Assembly (NCBI GenBank): GCA_935421135.1 | Contig: OW285192.1 | Coordinates: 7,345,501-7,409,500 of the forward strand | Source: Bugulina stolonifera | Lineage: Eukaryota; Bryozoa; Gymnolaemata; Cheilostomatida; Bugulidae | DNA: 64,000 nt | Direction: 5' to 3' | Shown here: positions 48,701 to 60,700 of the stretch, in pieces | Layout of the letters: every line of letters begins with the position of its first letter | Numbering within the stretch: position 1 is the stretch's first letter | The notes under the pieces: model-generated | The model's input: only the letters and a program-made list of their open reading frames with translations | Databases searched by the model: none | Told to the model about the DNA's origin: nothing | Made by a program: the position numbers and the translations under genes

Positions 48701-51700
48701 CCCTCCGTTGTCAGCATGGATCTCCAAGACTTGACCGATTGGTGCTACATCACTTAGAAATCTCTTCAGCGCTGTATGCGACTCACTCTTGGCTCGGAGG
48801 AAGTAGACAAATATCATGCTGCTGTATTCATCTACAAAGTTAATGATGTAATTGTGTCCCTCTCTACTTGTAGGTGTGATAGGACCGGCGACATCAGTGT
48901 GTATGCGTTCGAGTGGTCTTTTAGCATGGATTGGGGGTTCATCTTTGGATTTGGGCTGCACTGTCATCTTATTCTCGGTGCAGGTGGTGCATGTTCCTGG
49001 ATTAGACTTGTCTTTTATGTCCATCCCCTTTGTGACACCTGGCAAGTTCTTTATGTCAGGGTAGTTCATGTGTCCCAGATCCTTATGCCACTGCTCTAGT
49101 GTCTTGGCGGTGCAAGCTGAGTCAGACTGTGTTTGGAGAAAGTAGAGTTGACCTTCTTTCACAATATTAAAGTCTGTGCTGCCTGCTTTGAGTGTGTTGC
49201 TGTCCTTTGAGACTGTTACTTGAGCTCCCGATTCTACAGCTGATCTCACTGAGAATAAGTTTGTAGGGAAACTTGGTGCAAGCAGGGAATTCTTCAGAGT
49301 TATCTCCCTTGTTTGCCCATCAGCGTCAAGTATGTGGAAAACAGCATCTCCTTTTGCTTTCACTAGATCATTACTCCTGGTGCCATCAGCTAGCTCTAGG
49401 GAATGTTCTTTTGGGTTGAACTTTTGATCATAGGCTGTGAAACGCTCTGGACGATTGACAATGTGTGAGGTTGCTCCACAGTCCACCAGAAGTTTATCAT
49501 TCAGTGTTGGTTTGGGACCGGACACATTCCCAGCATGGGTGTTTATATAGAAAGAGAATGAGCTCAAACTAGCAGTATTCTGTTTGTGTTTATTCTGCGT
49601 ATCAGCTTTCTTTCTCTTCTTAGCTCGACATACCGCCTCTACATGCCAGCCTTTGTGACAATAGCTGCATGTAAGAGTGGCTTTGATTGGACATTCTTGG
49701 TAGGTATGGCCATATTTTGCACAAGCTGTACATTGAGTCTTGTTTGGCTTTGATTGTGGTTGTGATTGGGCAGACATAGCAGTTGACATCTCTCTCTGAC
49801 TCCTCATAGCCTCTGTACTAGCGTAGTTGTGAAGCAAAGACTTGAATTCTGCCAATGTTTTGACTCTGTCTAATTGAGTGTGTACCACTACAAATGGCTT
49901 GAAAGACTCCGGTAGGCCTTTGAGAAGCATGGCTATAATGAGATTATCTGTAATCTGCTCACCTGCAGTTCTCAGTCCAGTGGCAGCTCTCTCACCTCTA
50001 ATCATATAATCTGTTACGTCTTCATGTTCCATCATATGAATTGTGGGGAGTTCCTCATAGAGAGTGAGGACTCTTGGCTTTTCTGTGCTTGCAAAATGCT
50101 GCCTCAGTATCTTTAATGCCTTTCTGCCATCATCTGCAGCATCATTAAGAATCAGCAGTAGTGACTTTTCATCAAGAACTTGGACCAGTTCTGCATAAGC
50201 CATTCGGTTTTGCTCTGCAAAACCTGCGTCATCTTCACCACTTTCAGGCTTTGGGAGTATGGCCTTGTGTACCTTTTTGTCTTGTGTATAAAGGTAGTTT
50301 AAGAACCTTGTTTCTCAGATGGTGTAATTGGTTGGATTCCCATCGTAGTAGAGCCTGTTTCTGTGGCCACTGGGCCCATAACCTGTTGAGGATGTGGATG
50401 ATGACATTGGATAAATGTTTGGCAGATTTATTTCAGCAGTTTAATTCACCAGAATTTTCAGGAAGTAGAAAGGAACAGAGCTGTAGAAAAACTTAGTTTC
50501 GAATAAAACACATATACAGAGCTATAAACAAAAATACAGAGTTGTCTGCTCATAGGCATAGTGAATGCAACTCCAAAGTATAGTAGTGTTTTGGTAAAAC
50601 AAACATGGTAATACAACTCTTATGAATATGTACATGGTATGTTATCTGATATTCAGATTAGAGTCAGTCTCTAAGGCATTGTGGTTTGCTATCTCTCAAC
50701 ACTGGGTGTATCACTGTTTTGTAGTTGAGCACTTTCAGCTTCTTAGGGACTTTTCTATCACTGAGTACACCCATCAACTCTCTCCACTTATTTCAGTTTA
50801 ATTGGCTGCTTGGATTGATTTAAGAAGTTTTCAATGCTCATACATCTACATTTAAGACCTATCATTTCGCATCTGTAAAAATTGAGTTGGTAAATGGATT
50901 ACTGTTTTAGGTAATCGGGGATTGAGAAATTACGTATACCCAGATAACTACGTCCAGTTTAATGATTTGAGCGAACTTGTCGACAGAACAGATTATGTGA
51001 GTCACTGTTTTAGATAAATTAGGTAACTTACATTTTTATAAAGCACCTTGCTGTAGCATCTGAACTTTTTAAAAAAAGCTGGAATATATTGTGAATTATT
51101 TATAGTGCCTTAGATGTTGTTGAAGTGACAGTGCCAGATGTACTTGCTATTTCTGCCATATCTTTAACTGACTTTCTTTACAGAATCAGCTGCTCTAATG
51201 GAAAATTATATTCAGGCAGATATATATTAATATTCACAACTATTTGATAATTTTGTCATTGTCCACAGCACCATAGCTCAAGTACTTAATGCTAGTTTAG
51301 CCTGTTCTATAAAGGAACTCTGAGAACCTTTCGAATACTGAATTTAAATCTGATATTTAAGCTATGATCATTCTAATATACCATATGCAAGTTTAAAACT
51401 TTGCTATCTTTGATTGCAGAACCCTAACATGACATTCTGGAGTGACGGTGCATTTTGGTGTGCTAGGGATAATGGTGACCCCCATCGTTACTGTCCAGGA
51501 CCACCCTACACAATGGAGTATCATAATGTTAAGACCAATGGCTATTTTGTTCCACGGATTAGTGGAACGTACAGGTAGGCCTATGTTTTGGTTGGCTACA
51601 ACACGATTCATTGTGCCAATTTTGTTAGAAATAGTATAGTATAGCACAGATTTGCCAGGCTTCATTACAAATTCTACCATAATAAAACAGAAGCCTCATA

Positions 51701-54700
51701 CAAATGAGAGATACTTTTTTGGCAGATTTAGTAGTATTGAGTAGTATGATAGTGGTAGCAAGAGTTATAGAACGTATCCAAGTCAAACAATTGGCAGTGC
51801 AAATGAGCAAAAGTGATTTCCAACTTTATTACATGAATAATTTTATCGATGCAATATCCGCCGTACTCTGCCTAATCTATTTGCTTTCACTTCATCACTG
51901 CTTGTAAACTCAATCATATGTCATGTCTACATGTATTTTATAGATTTGCTATGATATGTGATGACTACTCCAAGTTTTACGTTAGTAACAACAGTTCCAG
52001 AGATGGTTTGGTAGGTTGTGTAATTGTGTTATGTAATTGTGTTATGTAATTGTGTTATGTAATTGTGTTATGTAATTGTGTTATGTAATCATTCGTTACT
52101 TCAGTCATTTCTGGATAGGCTCATTATTTGAATTTTCAATGTTTTATGACAAATTGAATCACCTTGTAAACTTTTCTTTCCAAAATATGTGCGATTTGCA
52201 ATGGCTAATATTGTGTACAGTAAATGCTATTGAGTTGTGTGGCCAATCTTTAAATTCTCAACTCTGTATAATGAGGGCTTGTTAGAGCGAAGTATGTGAA
52301 TCCAATAGATCAATTAGATAATAGCAGTATTGCTTTTCAAAATTTTAGCATATTTATGTAGGAAATGAGTTTTTACTTATAAAAGACTTCAGCAATTTTT
52401 CAGGCAATCTGGGTATTCATTCTTGTCTTTTTGTAGACTCTAGACATTTCTTGCCAAGTGTATACCAGAAATTTCATTGAATCGGAAAGGTCCCATGATC
52501 TCGAAGCTGGAAAAGCATATTACATTGAGGTATGCATTCCAAACTACATCTGTCATACCTCATCTTTTGGAACTGCTAGTGTGGAGTCAATGAGATTTCA
52601 AAGTAATGATATTGATAGAATATTACGACTGTAACTGTTGCATTTTATTGCATATACATGCACATATTATGCAAAACCTAATTTAATATGCTGTAGAAAA
52701 TAATAACCATTTACATATGTTTATGCTGTATATTGACAGTATCTGTCAGGTGATTACCGACACGATGCTGACACCTACATTGCTGCCAAGCTATATACTC
52801 TTGGAGAAAACACACAAGATGTGGAAGGTAAAAATTATATCAAAGTTGGATTAAATTGATGATAAAATTAATTCCACACTGCATTTTACTACAGTAACGT
52901 AACATTATAGTTTTGTCTAATAATAGCAGAAATTAGCATGTGTAATGCTGCAAATAATGTAATAAATCATCTACAGTGGAACTTGATTAATTCAAACTTC
53001 AAGGGACCACCATAATTGGTTTGAACTATGCCGAGTTTGAATTATGTGTTCACTTCATTTTGTATAACGACTTGGATGCCTACTTGACAAATAATACTAT
53101 GTAACTATGTACATTATAGTAGCACATGAACGTGCATGTATGCATTAATTTTCATTTGCTTTAACTACAAATACAATGAAGGATTTACAATAATTTACAA
53201 TAATACACCAGCCTTAACTCTCACAAGAAAATACTTAGCAGAAACCTACATGTAATAGACTATTTAAACAAGCAGTTTTGTTTAAATATTATCATTTTTA
53301 ACTACAAGGTACATGTAATTACTACAAAATTATGAATTACAGTCACCAGATACATAGTTCTGTCCTAAACGCGGGCATTTGACTTGTTGCAGGTAAAACA
53401 GTTCCGGAGACTCATACAATAGAGATAAGCAGTAATGTAGACAGTGAGAAGCAAATGTTGACCTTCTCTGGGTTATCTACCCAAGAAGGGACAGCAGAAG
53501 AACAGTCTGTGGAAGTAGAGTTTACTGATAATGATGCCGAATGGAGGCTAGGAATGTATGGTGTATATACAGGTATGTCCAATGTTTATATACATGTAAA
53601 GTAAATACCGGTTAGGTTGATTGAACATAATATTCACTCAGGTCATCTACATGTTGTTACATTGATTTTTGTGTCAGAAACCTTTTGGTTAAATATTGTA
53701 TTTTGTGTTATTTATTATTCATTCGGCACAGAAACTAACCATAGTGGTTTCTTTGCTAAAGTTATCCAATTGGCACATTTAACTACTGGTAGCTGCCCTT
53801 AATCCCGCCATCTAAATCAGAAAAAGAAAAAACTAAGTCTAGTTTTTACTAGAAATATGAGCACATTTACCAAACCTTTTATATTTTCTGTTCGTTGTAA
53901 TCAATGGGCTTGACGCAAACAAACGTACAGCGCAAACTATTATAGTATGTGTAGCCCTAGAGTTACGAATTGAGATGAAAGATAAGTAGTGTTAAATGTA
54001 GAACATAACTGTAATGTTATTGTATGTTTATTATACACTTCAGATATGTTGAACATTGATACGACTGACATGGATCTACAAGCTGCTATTGAGGATTTGC
54101 CTACCATTGCTCCGAACAAAGTGTCTGTGACTAAAGAACAACTATCTAACAGCACATTTAGATACAATGTTACTTTCATATCAGGGCAAGGTAAGCTAAA
54201 AGTGTTACCGTCTTCAATAAGCTAAGTTAATACTATCAATGGCACCGTGTGCGAGTACAAATTTAATGCATGACTAGAAATTATTGTAAGAAACCCATAT
54301 GAGCACCCAGCTTTACCCAGAGTTCACCAGTATTTTAATTGAGCTACAGTGAGAGGTAGCAGACTTGTTCAACTTTACTGTCGATTTACATGGTAGTTTG
54401 GACTCAGATATATCAGGCTATCCCACAATGATGAATATATTACTATAATCATCATTATTGTACATATAGATCCAACACTTTCCTCAGTGTTGGTATAATA
54501 GACACAGGCAAGCTGTAGGATGCGGGAAGCTGGCTTACGACAACTACGCATATCCTTATGCCATGTCGTAACGTAAAACATCCTGTGTGTGAAAATCCTT
54601 GTACACATCTATTTGAAAGGTGATTGGCCATTGATGTCTAAGAAGGAGATTGGTGCAGTGTCAGTAACTATTATTGGGAAAGTAGATGGTGTCCCATCTT

Positions 54701-57700
54701 TAGATAAATGGCGTCTTCATTTAAACCATGAAGGATCTCCTCTACTCTCTGATATGTGTTCCACCCTCACCCCTGACGATGACCTGGTAGGTATTTCAGC
54801 AAAATAAATACACACACATACTGATATACATGTGCATGTACAAGCAAATTTGAATTTTAAAAATGTTTTGCTCTATGGACGCAAGGTATAGAATTTGGGC
54901 CTGCAATTCTATCGGTCTACCCATTATTGCATACAGGAATACATGTAATATATCACACTGTATCCATTGTGTATATATAGTGCCACAAGAACATAAACAT
55001 TAAAACATATTATTTTACCTACAATGATGAATGCATAACATGTACATGTACAATGTGTATTGTTACAATCATAAAGGCAGATCACGGCTTCAGTTGAAAT
55101 TCTTTCTTCTACATGTATTACACTACAACTAACACTATAATCTCTTTTTGACTGAATGTATGTGAGCTGTCGAGTTTGCTAACAGAATTTTGGAAAATAT
55201 TAACCAAACACTGAATTTCTGCGCGTAGATGGAGGAACTGGTAGAGAGTCTTTTCTCTGCCCGATGTCCATCCAGTTTGACTGATGATAACAATGATATT
55301 GGGGTCTTGTTCTACGAGTCATATGAGACTACTAGATGTAAGTACACTGTATACCACACGTACTTAAATGTAATAATTACATGCTTCACCGCATGTGATA
55401 AAAAATTCCTTTAAACTCTTACTTCACTGCCAGTATTTTGATACAATTTGAGGGGTAGTGGTATAGATGTGATAATGTTTTCTGCATATAGTGAGTTATG
55501 TAAGCGCTTTTAAATTTTTTACGACTTCTAAAATCTAAGCCATTAGTAGGCTTGTTGCAAGGCAAGGATTTCTAAAAATATGTTTGACAATTTTATTAGA
55601 GCGAATGCATTAATTGGAAACATCACTGACGTCAAAGGTTATTCAGAAAAATCAGAAAGAAATTATCTAATTATTTATCCATATATAAATTTTGAGTTGT
55701 CCAATTGTTAAAACTCGGTGATGCTCTTTGGAGGAAATCACACAAATATTCTACTAACATAAAATTATTATCACTGTTTAAAGCGAAACAAGACTGTTTT
55801 ATTGAGCACTGAGTGAACGACTTTAAATCTTTCAACCCACACAAATAATTAAAGCTATGCATACGTGTACATGTTGTGTTTATCTTTATGTTTGCCAACT
55901 TTGGACCTTTCTTTCTAAAAATAGTTTTCAAATTCGAGTAATAAAATGACATAGTAAAGGCTTAAAAAGATAATAGAATACTAAGATGTATCTACTGTGT
56001 TTATACATACATTGCATGTTGATCATTCAGCATTGCTCAACGGTTGGGAAATAGAATTATGTCAGCTATGAATAGTAGGTGTTGGTGGCCTAGTGGTCTA
56101 GTTATTTGCAAGGATGTGGGTTTGAGTCTCGCCAATGACCTGAATGCTTTTGTCCTGAAGAAGGTTTTCCCTCTGTACCTTATCGAACTATAAATAATAT
56201 CCAGCTCTAGGAGCTGTGGTGGCCCCTCGACTAGCTCTGCTATTGGGAAGCCCCGTTAAAGAATTGTGTTTGTCGCCACGAAAATAAATAATCATTAATA
56301 TACATGCATGCCACATGGCAGTTATATTTCGTTCTGTTCTGTCATTGTGGATTAAATTGACCACATTCAGACCTGGCATCTGGTTTGACTCTGATGAAGT
56401 AAAATCAACAATATAACGAGCCGTTTTCAGCACGCTAAGAGTCAAAGCTCTCTAAATCTTTAGCAATGGTTCTCATCCAGTTTCTGTACAGACTGTGACT
56501 GTCATCGTCGACTGACTAATCATCTCCCCCCCTCTCCAGGAGGAGAAAACTCCAATATTTACCATGGAATAGGTTGCATCATATTTGTTATTGGATAGCC
56601 ATTACTTGTTAGCTACATGTAATAGTGAAGTCTCCACTCATACTTTCTTTGTGTCTGGTTGTTTTCCACATGCTATCAATATTTATGTAACTGGCTGGAG
56701 GTTGCATCAAGGTCATGCTATATACTCTGCACGTTGTAGCCAGGGACAGAGCTGCTGAGCCGCTCTGTGGAAAAGCTTCGTACAAAAACCCCTCACTTAT
56801 ATATCGTGATCGGAGTTACCAGGATATCACTGCTGGTGCTTTCGTAAGTACCTTACACATTGTAATACTACACATGTACTTACCTATATTACACATGTGC
56901 TTGCTGACATTACACACGCACTGACTCGCATTATATTTGTAGTTATCTACATTGTACATGTACTTACCTACATTGTACATGTACTTACCTACATTGTACA
57001 TGTACTTACCTACATTGTACATGTACTTACCTACATTGTACATGTACTTACCTACATTGTACATGTACTTACCTACATTGTACATGTACTTACCTATATT
57101 GTACATGTACTTACCTACATTGTACATGTACTTACCTACATTGTACATGTACTTACCTACATTGTACATGTACTTACCTACATTGTACATGTACTTACCT
57201 ACATTGTACATGTACTTACCTACATTGTACATGTACTTACCTACATTGTACATGTACTTACCTACATTATACACGTACCCATATACAGTTTAAACACGCC
57301 TATTAATACTAGTCGTACAGTATACATTCACTTATCTGCATTATTCATGTACTTACTTTATGATATATGGTGTTTCTTTTTTCTAATGTACTTGATTATA
57401 TTACACACAGATGTTGCATGTATTACATGTTATGTTTATTCCTCTGCAGTATTAGACAGCTATTTACATTGTACATGTACATTGTATGTATTAATACATC
57501 TACATGTGAATCTGCATGTGTATGAAATATCACACAATATGCAAGTCTAGGAAAAGGGAAGACAATTCCGTGTGCTGACTCTTAATATTCCAGGTATGTT
57601 TTGGTTACCGTGGTACCTTTATAAACAAAATAAGATTCAGAATAAGGACTCCAACTAGTCACACACACTACTACACATCAGAAGAGGATTTTACTTTCTC

Positions 57701-60700
57701 CAGCAGTGAAACCAAGTAAGTTATATCACATGACTCTCTAATTATTTCTTAATAATTGATTAACGTTATTGTGATATAAAAGTTAATATTATTTAATCGC
57801 TTTGTCTTATATTACAGTGAATGGTTCTACACTTGCATAGACATTTTACACTTGGCCCAAACTAAGTTCAGACCTGGGGAGGCCTCCTATGAACTCTATG
57901 ATATAGAAGTGTACAGAGAAGCCTACCATACCATCTGGGTAGATGAAGTCGTCGTCTCTCGTAAACCAACAACTATGAATACTGATCGTATGTATTATTT
58001 AGTTTTGTCATGTAATGTATCTGTCCTTTATTTTATCAGTTTTCCCTGAGAGGTGAGAAATTAGAATTATATGCTTGGCGTTGGAACCTTCCGGTTATAT
58101 TAAATTATGTATATACAGTGCATATATGAATCTGCATACAGTGTACTGTTTCGGTGTGTGACACCTCATCAGTGCAGCTCAGAGATATACCTAGAAACAC
58201 ACCTTGGCAATACTGTATATTTACAGCAAAGAATGATTAAGTTTGTAATTATAGCATACACACATGTACATGTACATGTACATGTACATGAACATGTACA
58301 TCAACATTATATCATTATCAATATATTATAGTATAGTATTTCATGGGAAGACAACTGTTACCAACAATTTAAGTTAATATTACTATATACTTATATACTG
58401 CTAAAATACATACATCTGTTTGTGTGTATGACGCTACATTGTTTGCCGTTTCCAGTGGTAATGACAGACCGAAGAATACCGCTGCCAACACGCCTCAATA
58501 GGGCATATGTGAGCCACAACGTCGATGCCCAGACTTACCAGGTCACTCTCAGTGTCTTTGACTGTGCAAATTCCTTTGAATTGTATCGTGTATTCCAAGC
58601 ACCGCAGAAAGAAGGAAGCACAGGTAATAATAGTTAGATATATTACTCTGTGGGATTGATCTTATAGGCAAAAAATTTCAGGATCGTTGCTTTTTAATTT
58701 TAGTGATAAGGCCTGGATGTAGCCACACTCGCATGTCTTGCACACTATTTCTTGAGATTGGAACATTCACAACTCATATTCATTCTGCTCCCACTGAGGT
58801 GCAGAAAGAAAATTCTATTATAATGTTATTGAATCCATTATGAATAGCCACTGGCCACTGACTACTGGCCACTGACCACTGGCCACTGACCACTGGCCAC
58901 ACATATCGATAAATAATCAATGAAAAATGGAAATGGAACTACTATTTTAGGCATCCTTTCCAATTCTGTTACTTGGGGTGGAGCTACCTGGCCTGTGAAT
59001 GCGACTATTATGGTGGAAAGACTAGAGTCCGCGTCACCACCAGTGACAGGTACATTCCAGATTAGTCACGGAGAGGTAAGTAGTGAAGATTCTACTATGT
59101 CGGGCGATAACACAGATAACATTGCGTGGCGATAGGATTGTGTGAAAAAATAAAGTAGTGACTGGGTTATTGATACCAAACATATTGGCAAGGTCAAATT
59201 GGAGCTCTCTTTTCAAATTTTGTTGAGACTTTCGTTGCCGTGTGACTAGTCCCTAAGCAAAGTAATATTATAACTGATCTACTTATGATATGACAACTCC
59301 AAACTCATTCTTACACATCACTGCAAAAGTTAATAATGTACCCAATTTCTAAAGGCATTATTTCATGTAGTATGAGGTAGTAAATATTCATAAGAATATT
59401 CAGTTCTACCATTGAAATTTATTTAGGTAGTATATAGTATAGTATATATTAGTGTCTATATGCAGAAAGGTAGTCGGTAGTCAAAGATAGCCAATAGTCA
59501 ACCTGCTTTGTCCATTGAAATTTATTTAGGTAGTATATAGTATAGTATATATTAGTGTCTATATGCTGAAAGGTAGTCGGTAGTCAAGGATAGCCGATAG
59601 TCAACCTGCTTTCTCCATTGAAACTTATTTAGGTAGTATATAGTATAGTATATATTAGTGTATAGTCGGTAGTCAAGATAGTCAGACATCACTATATTGT
59701 CTTTCAATTACTTTTAAAGTCTAGGCCCAAAGTGAACGGTTCTATCAAATGTAAAGCTACATGTACATATTGTGGAAGTTGTCACAAAATTATACTGTAG
59801 CTCTTCCTGATATTTTACAACTGTCAGGACAAACGCAACCTACTAACTTATATCGTACTATACTTATGAACCACCCACTTGTATAGCAGAGAGTACAAGC
59901 ACCTGCCAATTGTATCATTATGTTTTCCTGTGTTCGAATCAACACTCTACTTACTGTATAATACAATCATGTATAACTTTGTATGCACATTACATGTATA
60001 CAGTGGCATAATAAATACATGTACTTTAATCAGTGATCCAAATTTGTGTTATAAAGTACATGATTGTACATGTACGTTACCTCACTGACACATTGTAATG
60101 TACATGTGTACATGATTGTACGTGTACGTTACCTCACTAACACATTGTAATGTACATGATTGTACGTGTACGTTACCTCACTGACACATTGTAATGTACA
60201 TGATTGTATGTGTACGTTACCTCACTGACACATTGTAATGCACATGATTGTACGTGTACATTACCTCACTGACACATTGTAGTACAGGTTACAAACTCCA
60301 AATATATGTTTTGTAGACCACAATAGAGGTAGACCCTGCCATCAGTGAATTTGAGTTGGAAACCTTGCTAACTACAGATCTTGGTCTAGGTCAAGTAAAG
60401 GTCACCAGGTCTGGTTCCTGTTATGGTTATATATATAAACTAGAGCTACCAGACTTTCCCGATCTACCTACAGTAATCACTGTGAGTGTCTGACTCCCAT
60501 GCTATCAGTATATTTATGTACTGTTTGACTACAGACTCTTCTTACTTTCACTGAGTTTCCATGTTCCTTCTACCATGTATCCAATGAGATTTGGTTCAGT
60601 AACATTGTCATAAATATCAGGCGATGCAAGTAGCCAAACACCACTTCACTATCATCCCACTATTTCAACAGCTAGATGGTACTCATTGGTTATCATTGGT

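Larger units (their letters stand above)
47154..50701 (-). mobile_element. Ty1/copia LTR retrotransposon, recent, internally deleted
   Basis: A 3548-bp element inserted antisense in the PKHD1L1 intron between coding exons 9 and 10. It has paired 318-bp LTRs, a 5-bp CTGGG duplication (47149-47153 and 50702-50706), a primer-binding site next to the 5' LTR and a polypurine tract next to the 3' LTR. The domain order protease, integrase, reverse transcriptase is that of copia. The LTRs differ at only two positions, so insertion was recent. Most of reverse transcriptase is deleted, so it cannot move by itself. Confidence 0.95.

Noticed and set aside
47748..49099. Plus-strand and alternate minus-strand open frames of 60-144 codons within the copia element
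   Set aside because: Shadows of the polyprotein frame; they carry no motifs of their own.
56816..57550. Long repeat-encoding open frames on both strands (MYNVGKY-type and VLTYIVH-type)
   Set aside because: Produced by a 21-bp repeat without stop codons inside a PKHD1L1 intron.
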